This document shows positions 32,866-40,863 of a stretch of 64,000 nt of DNA, one piece after another. This DNA is from Muricoccus roseus (GTDB taxonomy: Bacteria > Pseudomonadota > Alphaproteobacteria > Acetobacterales > Acetobacteraceae): assembly GCF_900141905.1 (NCBI RefSeq), contig NZ_FQZF01000019.1, positions 1 through 64,000 of the forward strand, given 5' to 3'. Each line of letters opens with the position of its first letter. Positions within the stretch are counted from its first letter, which is position 1. The notes under the pieces were generated by a model that was not told where the DNA came from, did no database searches, and saw only the letters and a program-made list of their open reading frames with translations. The translations under genes and the position numbers were made by a program.

Positions 32866-33996
32866 ATGACCTCGCCGCTGGAAGCCGATATCGCGGCCCG
32901 CACGGACGTCTATTTCAAGCGCACCAAGGCGATCGTGCAGCGCTTCGGCGATGCGCGCGTCACCTATGCCATCTTCCTCCGCCGCCCCGTCGTCTCCGCC
33001 CCGCGGCTGATGCTGGACTGGCTGAACACGGTGGCCGCCGAGCGCGGCGCCGCGCTCGATGTCGAGCTGATGCACCAGGAGGGCACCTGGGTCGGCGCCG
33101 GCGATCCCATCCTCTACGTCACCGGCTCCTTCACCCATCTCGCGGATCTGGAAACGCTCCTCCTCCAGAAGCTCGGCGCCGCCTGCGTCGCCGCGCACAA
33201 CGCCTACCAGATGTGCCTGGAACTTCCGCACGTCGCCTTCCTGGCGATGGAGGCGCGCCACTGCGCCGGGGCGGAGATGCAGGAGATCATGGCCTATGCC
33301 GCATCCGTCGGCAGCAAGGCCGCGAAGGGGGAGGGCGCGACCGGCTTCATCGGCAACGCCAACGACGCCACCGCCCACTACTATGGCGCGCAGAAGGGCG
33401 CCGGCACCATGCCGCATGCCCTCATCGGCTATGCCGGCAGCACGCTGCGCGCCGCCGAGATGTTCCACGAGACCTTCCCGGAGGAGAACCTCACCGTCCT
33501 GACCGACTATTTCGGCCAGGAGGTGACGGATGGCCTGGCCGTCTGCCGCCGCTTCCCCGAGCTCGCCGCCGCCGGCCGCATCGCCGTGCGGCTGGACACG
33601 CATGGCGGCCGCTTCCTCGAAGGGCTCGACCCCCAGCAATCCTATGCCGCGGTCGAGCGCCACGCCCCCGGCGCCATCCGCCGCTACCGCAGCGAGAGCG
33701 AGCTGCGTCACCTCGTCGGCACCGGCGTCTCCGCCGCCGCCATCTGGCGCATGCGCGAGGCGCTGGACGAGGCCGGCTTCCCGAAGGTCCGCATCATCGC
33801 CTCCTCCGGCTTCGGCGTCTCCAAATGCCGCGTCATGGCCGAGGCCCGGGCGCCGATCGACGTGATCGGCACCGGCAGCTTCATCCCGGACAGCTGGGGC
33901 GAGACCTACGCCACCGCCGACATCGTCTCCTATGACGGCGTGCCGCGCGTGAAGGTCGGGCGCGAGTTCCTGCTGCGCGCCGCCCGCCAGGGCTGA
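32866..33996 (+). CDS. Nicotinate phosphoribosyltransferase
   Basis: 376 residues. Converts nicotinate and PRPP to nicotinate mononucleotide in NAD salvage. Family pattern: N-terminal ADIAARTDVYFKRTKAIV, LMHQEGTWVGAGDPILYVTG, LETLLLQKLGAACVAAHNAY, RHCAGAEMQEIMAYAASVGS, HALIGYAG, RLDTHGGRFLEGL and the phosphate-binding end IASSGFGVSKCRVM followed by VIGTGSFIPDSWGETYATAD. It is shorter than E. coli PncB, as in the alphaproteobacterial/archaeal-like group. The ATG at 32866 follows TAGAG, 2 bp after the DAHP synthase stop. The pairing with aroG-like DAHP synthase has no obvious metabolic link. A degenerate NAD synthase gene lies 1.7 kb downstream. Confidence 0.85.
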   Translation: MTSPLEADIAARTDVYFKRTKAIVQRFGDARVTYAIFLRRPVVSAPRLMLDWLNTVAAERGAALDVELMHQEGTWVGAGDPILYVTGSFTHLADLETLLLQKLGAACVAAHNAYQMCLELPHVAFLAMEARHCAGAEMQEIMAYAASVGSKAAKGEGATGFIGNANDATAHYYGAQKGAGTMPHALIGYAGSTLRAAEMFHETFPEENLTVLTDYFGQEVTDGLAVCRRFPELAAAGRIAVRLDTHGGRFLEGLDPQQSYAAVERHAPGAIRRYRSESELRHLVGTGVSAAAIWRMREALDEAGFPKVRIIASSGFGVSKCRVMAEARAPIDVIGTGSFIPDSWGETYATADIVSYDGVPRVKVGREFLLRAARQG

Positions 33997-33997
33997 A

Positions 33998-34456
33998 TCA
34001 GGAAAGCGGGACCGCCCTCACACCGGCGTCCCGCACCCGCCGCGCCTCGCCGCCCGGCACCGGTTCCAGCACGAGGATCAGGATGCCCTGCTGCATCCCC
34101 TCGGCCTTCACGCGGTACACGCCGTCCAGCGCGAAGGCCCCGTCGCGCAGCGTGTAGTCGCCGGTCACGCTCACCTGCATCCGCTCGGGATGGTCCAGGT
34201 TCACCAGCAGCAGCGGCGCCTGCAGGGACACCGAAAAGCCGCGCCCCTCGGCCGGGGCCGCGGTCAGCTTCAGCGAAACCAGCCCGCCGTCATGCGCCGA
34301 GACGAAGCGCCCGAAGGCGGCGGCGTTGCGCGCCGTCAGCGCCCCCTGCAGCTCCTCCACCGGGCCGCGGGTCTGCGCCCCTGCCGCAATAGGCGCCAGC
34401 GCCAGCGCCAGCGCCATCCCGCCCAGCACCGCCCGCCGCATGATCCGATCGGCCAT
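33998..34456 (-). CDS. Small exported protein, unknown function
   Basis: 152 residues. Signal peptide MADRIMRRAVLGGMALALAL to about AGA-QT, with two arginines before the hydrophobic core. The mature part, about 125 residues, looks beta-rich (LQAPLLLVNLDHPERMQVSV, LDGVYRVKAEGMQQGILILV). I recognise no family. Its stop is one base from the stop of the convergent phosphoribosyltransferase gene. An alternative start at M6 would still leave a valid signal peptide. Confidence 0.6.
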   Translation of the reverse strand: MADRIMRRAVLGGMALALALAPIAAGAQTRGPVEELQGALTARNAAAFGRFVSAHDGGLVSLKLTAAPAEGRGFSVSLQAPLLLVNLDHPERMQVSVTGDYTLRDGAFALDGVYRVKAEGMQQGILILVLEPVPGGEARRVRDAGVRAVPLS

Positions 34457-34559
34457 GGCCTGCCTCCTTCCTGCAACCTGGGTGCGAAGGCAGCCGGCAA
34501 ATGGGGCGCGGGCATGGCGGCCGGGTCCGGAAGGCCCGCTCCTCGCGCCCAGTTGAGCG

Positions 34560-35660
34560 TCAGCGCATGGAGACGCCCGGCTGCCCCGTCGCCATCCGCT
34601 GCCGGATCATCGCCTGCTCCTGCTTCGCCCCCTCGGCATCGGTGAAGAAGGTGAAGATCGCGAAGCGCCGCCCCCGGGTCACCGGCAGGGCCTCGTGCAG
34701 CATGTCGCAGCCGAAGATCGCGGCCCCTCCCGCCGGCGGCTCATGCAGGTCCGGCCCGTATTCGGGAAAGCGCAGCTGCCCGCCCTCATACGCGCCCGTG
34801 TTCAGGTTCAGGCTCATCGCGAAGCGCCGATGCGCGGTGAAGGCCGTGCGGTTGTCCCGATGCGCCTCGAAGGCGCCGAGATCGCCCGCGTCGTAGCAGC
34901 CGATCCGCGGCACCTCGTAGGAGGCGGCCGCGAAGCGGAAGGCTCGCATCATCTCCGGCACCACGCGCCGCATCAGCCGCGCCTGGAGGGTCTCGTAGAG
35001 CGCGCGGTCGTCCAGGAACACATCCGCCCGGCGTTTGATCCGGTTCGCCGCGGCCGCATCCGCCCCGCCGGCCACCCTGTCCTTCTGCTTCGCCCCCTTC
35101 TCCCAATGCGCCAGCAATGCGCCGACCAACGGCGGCTCCAGGATATCGGGCACCAGCAGCACCGGCGCGCCCGAGCGCCGCACGGGCGGTTCCGGGGCGG
35201 GGGAGGGCAGCGCCGCCAGCGCCGCCCGCACCGCATCGGCCGGTTCCGCCGCCCGGGCCGCGAAGACCAGGCGCCCGCGCGGGGAGATCACCGCCACCCC
35301 GCCATCCGGCAGGCCCAGCGCGCGAAAAAGCTGCCCTTGCGCGTCGAACAGCCGCGCCGGCCCGCTCTCCCCCGGCGCCATGCCCTCTGCGGAAGGCCCC
35401 CCATCCGGCGCCCGCGCCTCCACCAGCAGCAGCAGCGCCCCCGCCGCCCGCACGGCCACCTCCAGCTCGCCGATCCCTTCAGGCGGGCTCCCCAGCAGCA
35501 ACAGGCGCGGCCGCCCGGCAATGGCCTGCCCCATCAGGTCAAAACCCGCGCCGGTCGCGTCGGGCAGCACGATCCCGGGCAGGTGGTCACCGATCAGGAA
35601 GGAGGAACGCTCGGACATCCCCGCCTTCTCGCGCCCTCCGCGTCGCGACGCCAGCACCAT
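34560..35660 (-). CDS. Peroxiredoxin-like domain fused to Fe(II)/2-oxoglutarate oxygenase
   Basis: 366 residues. The N-terminal ~150 residues (IGDHLPGIVLPDATGAGFDL, AIAGRPRLLLLGSPPEG, then FDAQGQLFRALGLPDGGVAV) follow the AhpC/TSA thioredoxin fold but contain no cysteine, so this domain cannot do peroxidase chemistry. The C-terminal ~200 residues are a prolyl-4-hydroxylase-type oxygenase: the iron ligands HRD (FEAHRDNRT, about residue 266) and the distal His in DMLHEALPVTRGRRFAIFTF (about 321), where the arginine should bind 2-oxoglutarate. The substrate is unknown. A good GGAGGGCGGA ribosome site precedes the ATG at 35660. Divergent from the NadE-like gene with 37 bp between. Confidence 0.8.
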   Translation of the reverse strand: MVLASRRGGREKAGMSERSSFLIGDHLPGIVLPDATGAGFDLMGQAIAGRPRLLLLGSPPEGIGELEVAVRAAGALLLLVEARAPDGGPSAEGMAPGESGPARLFDAQGQLFRALGLPDGGVAVISPRGRLVFAARAAEPADAVRAALAALPSPAPEPPVRRSGAPVLLVPDILEPPLVGALLAHWEKGAKQKDRVAGGADAAAANRIKRRADVFLDDRALYETLQARLMRRVVPEMMRAFRFAAASYEVPRIGCYDAGDLGAFEAHRDNRTAFTAHRRFAMSLNLNTGAYEGGQLRFPEYGPDLHEPPAGGAAIFGCDMLHEALPVTRGRRFAIFTFFTDAEGAKQEQAMIRQRMATGQPGVSMR

Positions 35661-35697
35661 TCCGCCCTCCGGCGCGCTGCCCTAGGGTCCGGCCCCC

Positions 35698-37119
35698 ATG
35701 CCCGACACGCTCCGCATCGCCCTGGCCAGCTTCAACCCGCGCATGGCGGAAACCGAGGCGAATGCCGCCCGCCTTCGCGCCCTGCGCGCCCAGGCGGCGG
35801 GGGAGGGGGCGGATCTCCTCCTCGCCCCCCTGCACGCCCTCTCCGGCGCCGTCCCCGCCGCCCTCGCCGCCGATCCCGCCTTCGCCGAGGCCTGCGAGGC
35901 GGCCCTCGCCGCCCTGGCCGCCGAACCCGGCCCCGCCCTCATCCTCGGTGCCCCCTGGCGGGACGGCCCGCGCCTGCACGACGCCCTGCACCTGCTGGAG
36001 GGCGGCGCCATCCGCGCCCGCCGCGCCGCCCATGAGCCGCGCCCCGGCTTCGATCCCGGCCCGGTGCCCGGCCCCGTGGCCTTCCGCGGGGCCCGGCTCG
36101 GCCTCATGGCGGGGGCCGACTGGCGCCAGCCCGCCACGCCCGAAACCCTGGCCGAGACCGGCGCGGAGCTGCTGGTCGCCCTCGACGCCCTGCCCTTCGA
36201 GCGGGGCGGGGAGGAGCGCGTGCTGCAAGCCGCCCTGTCCCGGGTTGTGGAGAACGACCTCCCGCTCATCCTGCTCAACCGCCTCGGCGCGGAGGAGGAA
36301 GCGGCGCATGACGGCGCCGCCCTCATCCTCAACGCGGATCGCAGCCCCGCCCTCCGCCTCCCGCCCTTCGCGGAAACACTCGCCGTCACCGAATGGACCC
36401 GGGCCGAAGGAGCGTGGCGCTGCACGCCCCAGCCCAGGCCGCCCGCCATGGGGGAAGAGGAAGCCCTCTGGCGCGCCCTTCTCCTCGCCCTGCGCGACCA
36501 TGCCGCGCGCCACGCCCCCGCCGGCATCCTGCTCCCGCTCCGCGCCGGTCCGGAGGCAGCCCTCACAGCCGCCCTTGCGACCGACGCCTTCGCCGCCGAA
36601 GCCCTCCACCCCCTCCTGCTGGAGGCGGAGGCCACCCCTCTCGCGCAGCGCCTCGGCCTGGAGCCCCGGCCTCTCGCGCTCGGCCCCGCCGCCACGGCCC
36701 TGGCCGCGGCCCTGGGCGCGACGCCTCCGCCCGACCCACTCCACCGCCTGGCCCTGGACAGCCTCGCCCTGGCCGGAAACCTCCTCCCCCTCACCGAGAC
36801 GCCGAGCGACTGCCCCTCGGCCTTCGCCCCGCTCCGGCACCTCACCGGCGCGGAGCGCCAGGCCCTCGCGGCCTGGCGCAACGCCCACCACCCCGCCGGC
36901 CTGCTGGGCCCTCCGGCGCCCGGCCTGCCGCTTCCACCGGCCAGCCCCGCCCCCCAAGCCGGGCAGGCCCCGCGCCTCACCCCCTGGCAAAGCCTCGCCC
37001 ACGCGGATTACAAGCGCCGCCGACTCCCGCCCGGCCTGAATCCCGCACCCCGCGCCTTCGGGGGGGATCGGGGCCACATATTGGGCCACCGCAACCCCGA
37101 CGAGGCCCCGGCGCCATGA
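35698..37119 (+). CDS. NAD-synthase-like protein lacking catalytic residues (pseudoenzyme)
   Basis: 473 residues, with an overall match to glutamine-dependent NadE along the whole length: RIALASFNPRMAETEANAAR, PGPALILGAPWRDG, ETGAELLVALDALPFERGGE, LILNADRSPALRLPPFAE, ALAAWRNAHHP and ADYKRRRLPPG. The nitrilase triad is gone: the Glu of the usual FPE is Leu45 (APLHALSG), the LPNYGVFDE lysine region is PRPGFDPG, and the Cys of ICEDxW is MAGADW (~137-142). The ATP-pyrophosphatase loop SGGIDSA is RAGPEAA (~282-288), and much of the AMP domain is deleted. The frame is intact and the stop overlaps the next ATG (ATGA). It has no Shine-Dalgarno. The function is probably non-catalytic (inference). Confidence 0.8.
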   Translation: MPDTLRIALASFNPRMAETEANAARLRALRAQAAGEGADLLLAPLHALSGAVPAALAADPAFAEACEAALAALAAEPGPALILGAPWRDGPRLHDALHLLEGGAIRARRAAHEPRPGFDPGPVPGPVAFRGARLGLMAGADWRQPATPETLAETGAELLVALDALPFERGGEERVLQAALSRVVENDLPLILLNRLGAEEEAAHDGAALILNADRSPALRLPPFAETLAVTEWTRAEGAWRCTPQPRPPAMGEEEALWRALLLALRDHAARHAPAGILLPLRAGPEAALTAALATDAFAAEALHPLLLEAEATPLAQRLGLEPRPLALGPAATALAAALGATPPPDPLHRLALDSLALAGNLLPLTETPSDCPSAFAPLRHLTGAERQALAAWRNAHHPAGLLGPPAPGLPLPPASPAPQAGQAPRLTPWQSLAHADYKRRRLPPGLNPAPRAFGGDRGHILGHRNPDEAPAP

Positions 37120-37496
37120 CCAACTCCCCGCTCCCCGCCCCGACAGGCCCCTTCGTCCGCATCAAGGACCTCTCCGGCGGCAATGGCGACGAACCCGTGG
37201 AGGAGATCCGCGGCTTCCCCAGCGCCGCCGATGCCGCCACCTTCGCCCGCCGCTACGTGCGCGACAGCATGGAGCGCTGCCGCGCCCCGGGCATGGATGC
37301 CGATGCCGTCCTCGCCGCCTGGTTCGCCTTCGGCGAGGATGCCGAAGCGCTGGACCTGGATGGCGAGCACTGGACCTCGGGCGCCGAGATCCGGAACTTC
37401 GCCGCCAAGCCCGCCCGCACGAAGGCAGAGCGCGACTGGCGCGCGCTCGACCCCCGCAAGAACATGACCGACGATGAGGAGGAGGGGGGCGAATGA
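37116..37496 (+). CDS. Small conserved-looking protein in the gltX operon, unknown function
   Basis: 126 residues, hydrophilic and acidic toward the end (NMTDDEEEGGE). It has a compact alpha/beta-looking middle (EEIRGFPSAADAATFARRYV and ADAVLAAWFAFGEDAEALDL). I do not recognise the family. It overlaps the NadE-like gene by four bases (ATGA) and its own stop overlaps the gltX ATG the same way, so it is translated from the same message as both. Confidence 0.7.
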   Translation: MTNSPLPAPTGPFVRIKDLSGGNGDEPVEEIRGFPSAADAATFARRYVRDSMERCRAPGMDADAVLAAWFAFGEDAEALDLDGEHWTSGAEIRNFAAKPARTKAERDWRALDPRKNMTDDEEEGGE

Positions 37497-38824
37497 AGGT
37501 CCGCTTCGCGCCCAGCCCCACGGGCTGGCTGCATGTGGGCAATGCCCGCCCGGCCCTGGCGAACTGGCTGGAGGCCCGCAAGCGCGGCGGCACCTTCGTG
37601 CTGCGCCTGGACGACACGGATACCGAGCGCAGCAAGCCCGAATACGCGCAAGGGATCGAGGAGGACCTGCGCTGGCTCGGCCTCGACTGGGACGAGTTCT
37701 TCCGCCAGTCCGACCGCATCGCGCGCTACGAGGCCGCCGCCGAGGTGCTGAAGAGGAAGGGCCTCCTCTATCCCTGCTTCGAAAGCGAGGAGGAGCTGAA
37801 CTTCAAGCGCGAGCAGCGCCGCAAGCAGGGCCGCGCGCCCATCTACGACCGCGGCGCGCTGAAGATGACGCAGGAGCAGCTCGAACGCGCGCTCGCCAAC
37901 GGCAAGACGCCCTATTACCGCTTCAAGCTGAACACCCGCACCGTCACCTGGCGGGACGGCGTGCTGGGCGAGCGCAACGTGAAGCTCCCCAGCCTCTCGG
38001 ACCCCGTGCTCATCCGTGCGGACGGCTCCTTCCTCTACACCTTCACCTCGGTGGTCGATGACCTGGAGACGGGCATCACCCACATCATCCGGGGCGAGGA
38101 CCACGTCACCAATACCGGCATCCAGATCGACATCATCGAGGCGCTGAGCGGCCGCCCGAACCGCATCCACTTCGCGCATATGCCGCTGCTGACGGATGCG
38201 GAGGGCGGGCAGCTCTCCAAGCGCCTCGGCAGCATCTCGCTCCGCCAGTTCCGGCGCGACGGCATCGAGCCCGAGGCCATCACCGGCTATCTCTCGGCGC
38301 TCGGCACCTCGCGCGACCCCGTCGCCGCCGCGCCGAAGGACCTCGTGGCGGACTGGGACATCACCCGCGTCTCCCACTCCCCCGCGCGCTTCGACACGAA
38401 GCAGCTCCTCGCCCTCAACCGCCGCCACCTGCACGCCCTCGGCTTCGCGCAGGTGAAGGACCGCCTGCCCGAAGGCGCCGACGAGGCGTTCTGGCTCGCC
38501 ATCCGCGGCAATCTCGACCTGCTGGCCGAGGCGCGCGACTGGTACGACGTCGCCCGCGGCGACATCACCGTGCCGGAGCAGCCGGAGGAATCCGAGCTCC
38601 TCAAGGCCGCGCTGGAATCCCTCCCCGCCGAACCCTGGGACGCGACCACCTGGTCCGCCTGGACCGCCGCGCTCTCGGCCGCGACGGGCAAGAAGGGCAA
38701 GGCCCTCTTCCTCCCCCTCCGCCTCGCCCTGACCGGCGAGGAGCACGGCCCCGACCTCAAGACCTTCCTGCCGCTGATCGGCCGCGACCGCGCGGCCATC
38801 CGCCTGCAGCGATCGATCGGCTGA
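37493..38824 (+). CDS. gltX: Glutamate--tRNA ligase
   Basis: 443 residues, a full-length class I synthetase that charges tRNA with glutamate. The HIGH-type motif is PSPTGWLHVGNARPALANWL; RLDDTDTERSKPEYAQGIEE binds substrate; the KMSKS equivalent is QLSKRLGSISLRQF; and the anticodon-binding helical C-terminus follows (TWSAWTAALSAATGKKGKAL). The length and KRLGS motif match the alphaproteobacterial form. It starts in an ATGA overlap with the small gene upstream and ends 4 bp before cysS, so this is one translationally coupled operon. Confidence 0.95.
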   Translation: MKVRFAPSPTGWLHVGNARPALANWLEARKRGGTFVLRLDDTDTERSKPEYAQGIEEDLRWLGLDWDEFFRQSDRIARYEAAAEVLKRKGLLYPCFESEEELNFKREQRRKQGRAPIYDRGALKMTQEQLERALANGKTPYYRFKLNTRTVTWRDGVLGERNVKLPSLSDPVLIRADGSFLYTFTSVVDDLETGITHIIRGEDHVTNTGIQIDIIEALSGRPNRIHFAHMPLLTDAEGGQLSKRLGSISLRQFRRDGIEPEAITGYLSALGTSRDPVAAAPKDLVADWDITRVSHSPARFDTKQLLALNRRHLHALGFAQVKDRLPEGADEAFWLAIRGNLDLLAEARDWYDVARGDITVPEQPEESELLKAALESLPAEPWDATTWSAWTAALSAATGKKGKALFLPLRLALTGEEHGPDLKTFLPLIGRDRAAIRLQRSIG

Positions 38825-38828
38825 AACG

Positions 38829-40271
38829 ATGCAACTCCACTTCCACGACAGCGCGCGCCGCGAACGGGTGGAATTCCGCCCGATCGACCCGAACCACATC
38901 CGCCTCTATGTCTGCGGCCCGACGGTCTACGACCTCGCCCATCTCGGCAATGCGCGCCCCGTCGTCGTCTTCGACGTGCTCGCGCGCCTGCTGCGCCGCG
39001 AATTCCCCGCCGTCACCTATGTCCGCAACATCACGGACGTGGACGACAAGATCAACGCGCGCTCCCGCGAGAGCGGCGAGCCCATCGCCGCCATCACCGC
39101 CCGTACCATCGCCGATTTTCATGACGACATCGCCGCGCTGAACTGCGCGCCCCCCGATGTCGAGCCGCGCGCCACCGCCAGCATCCCGGAGATGATCGCG
39201 CTCATCGAACGCCTGATCGCCAACGGCCATGCCTATGAGGCGGAGGGCCACGTCCTCTTCTCCGTCGCCTCCTACCCCGAATACGGCCAGCTCTCCGGCC
39301 GCAGCCCGGACGAGATGCTCGCCGGCGCCCGCGTCGAGGTCGCCCCCTACAAGCGCGACCCCGGCGACTTCGTTCTGTGGAAGCCGAGCGATGCCGAAAC
39401 CCCAGGCTGGGATTCCCCCTGGGGCCGCGGCCGCCCGGGCTGGCATATCGAGTGCTCCGCCATGGCCTGGCGCAACCTCGGCGAGGAGATCGACATCCAT
39501 GGCGGCGGCGCCGACCTGATCTTCCCCCACCACGAGAACGAGGTGGCGCAATCCTGCTGCGCCTTCCCCGGCAGCCGCTTCGCGCATCTCTGGATGCACA
39601 ACGGCATGCTGCTCGTGAACGGCGAGAAGATGTCGAAGTCCCTCGGGAACTTCCTCACGGTGCGCGACATCCTCGCGCGCGGCCCCTGGGCCGGCGAGGC
39701 CTTCCGCCTGCTGCTGCTGAAAACGCACTACCGCTCCGCCCTCGACTACACGCCCGAGCGGCTGGAGGAGGCCCGGGCCGAGCTGGACGACCACTACGCC
39801 CTGCTCGTGCGCGACCTGCCCCGGCCCGAGGAAGGGGACGAGACGGTCGCCGACATGGTCGCCTGGGCACTGGAGCCCCTGGCCGACGACCTGAACACCC
39901 CGCTGGTCATCGCCCGGCTGCGGGACCTGCGCGCGCTGGAGAACGTCATGCAGGTCGGCGGCTCGATGACCGCCGTGCTCTCGCGCGCCAACCGGGGCTG
40001 GTCCCCCAAGCCCGGCCAGGCCGGCGCCGCGCTGCGCGAGGCCGCCAACGCCATCGGCCTCCTCCCTTCCGATCCCCAGGCCTGGCGCCAGGGCAAGGCG
40101 GATGGCGGGGCAGGGGGAGAGGATGCGGAGATCGAGGCCGCCATCCAGGCCCGCCTCGCCGCCCGCGCCAACAAGGACTGGGCCGAGGCCGACCGCATCC
40201 GCGCGGACCTCGCGGCCAAGGGCATCGTGCTCGAGGACGGCAAGGGCACCACCACATGGCGCCGCGCCTGA
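38829..40271 (+). CDS. cysS: Cysteine--tRNA ligase
   Basis: 480 residues, normal length. Class I synthetase for tRNA-Cys. The zinc/cysteine site and HIGH motif are in YVCGPTVYDLAHLGNARP; further signatures are TDVDDKINARS, PGWHIECSAMAW, DIHGGGADLIFPHHENE (zinc ligands) and EKMSKSLGNFLTVRD. The C-terminal part (ARANKDWAEADRIRADLAAK followed by GIVLEDGKGTTTWRR) is the usual conserved end. Starts 4 bp after gltX and overlaps the acetyltransferase start by 16 bp. Confidence 0.96.
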   Translation: MQLHFHDSARRERVEFRPIDPNHIRLYVCGPTVYDLAHLGNARPVVVFDVLARLLRREFPAVTYVRNITDVDDKINARSRESGEPIAAITARTIADFHDDIAALNCAPPDVEPRATASIPEMIALIERLIANGHAYEAEGHVLFSVASYPEYGQLSGRSPDEMLAGARVEVAPYKRDPGDFVLWKPSDAETPGWDSPWGRGRPGWHIECSAMAWRNLGEEIDIHGGGADLIFPHHENEVAQSCCAFPGSRFAHLWMHNGMLLVNGEKMSKSLGNFLTVRDILARGPWAGEAFRLLLLKTHYRSALDYTPERLEEARAELDDHYALLVRDLPRPEEGDETVADMVAWALEPLADDLNTPLVIARLRDLRALENVMQVGGSMTAVLSRANRGWSPKPGQAGAALREAANAIGLLPSDPQAWRQGKADGGAGGEDAEIEAAIQARLAARANKDWAEADRIRADLAAKGIVLEDGKGTTTWRRA

Positions 40272-40777
40272 CGCTGAACCTCCGCCGCGCCACGGCGGAG
40301 GATCTTCCCTTCGTCATGGCCGTGGAAGCGACGCCCGGCCATGATGCCTTCATCAACCGTCAGCCGGAGGCGGAGCACGCGGCGCAGCTCGCCTCTTCCG
40401 CCTTCGCCTATTTCATCGCGGAGGCGCCGCCCGGCACCCCCGTCGGCTTCGCCATCCTCTCGGATCTGACGGACACGCGCGGCAACCACTGCCTCAAGCG
40501 CATCGCCGTCGCCGAGCCGGGCAGGGGCCTCGGCACCGCGCTCTTCAACGCCGTCACGGACTGGGCCTTCGCCAACACGCCCGTCCACCGCTTCTGGCTG
40601 CACACCCTCGCCGGCAATGCCCGCGCCCGCCACCTCTACGGGCGTGAAGGCTTCACCGAGGAAGGCCGCCTCCGCCAGGCGCGCCCCCGCCCGGATGGCA
40701 GCCGCGAGGACCTGGTGATCATGTCCATCCTGCGCCCGGAATGGCAGGCGCGCCGGGCGGCCGCCACTCCGGCCTGA
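40256..40777 (+). CDS. GNAT-family N-acetyltransferase
   Basis: 173 residues. GNAT fold: N-terminal LNLRRATAEDLPFVMAVEAT, core strand VGFAILSDL, the acetyl-CoA-binding RIAVAEPGRGLGTALFNAVT loop, HRFWLHTLAGNARARHLYGR and GFTEEGRLRQARPRPDG. It resembles RimJ/RimL-type acetyltransferases acting on proteins or small amines; the target is not predictable. It overlaps the 3' end of cysS by 16 bp, so expression is coupled. The last codons (RPEWQARRAAATPA) lie partly in a 21-bp segment repeated at 43221, after the next gene. Confidence 0.82.
   Translation: MAPRLTLNLRRATAEDLPFVMAVEATPGHDAFINRQPEAEHAAQLASSAFAYFIAEAPPGTPVGFAILSDLTDTRGNHCLKRIAVAEPGRGLGTALFNAVTDWAFANTPVHRFWLHTLAGNARARHLYGREGFTEEGRLRQARPRPDGSREDLVIMSILRPEWQARRAAATPA
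40735..40755 (+). repeat. 21-bp direct repeat, left copy (GNAT 3' end)
   Basis: The 20 bases CCCGGAATGGCAGGCGCGCC plus one G are identical to 43221-43241. This copy encodes PEWQARR in the GNAT gene. The two copies bracket 2465 bp that contain only the double methyltransferase gene. Confidence 0.85.
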
Positions 40778-40863
40778 CCCGTCGCCCCGGCACGGCGACG
40801 CTTCAACCCAAGGCCAGCATGATCTAGGTGTGCCGGGGAGCAACGGATGGATCCAGCGCGCCC

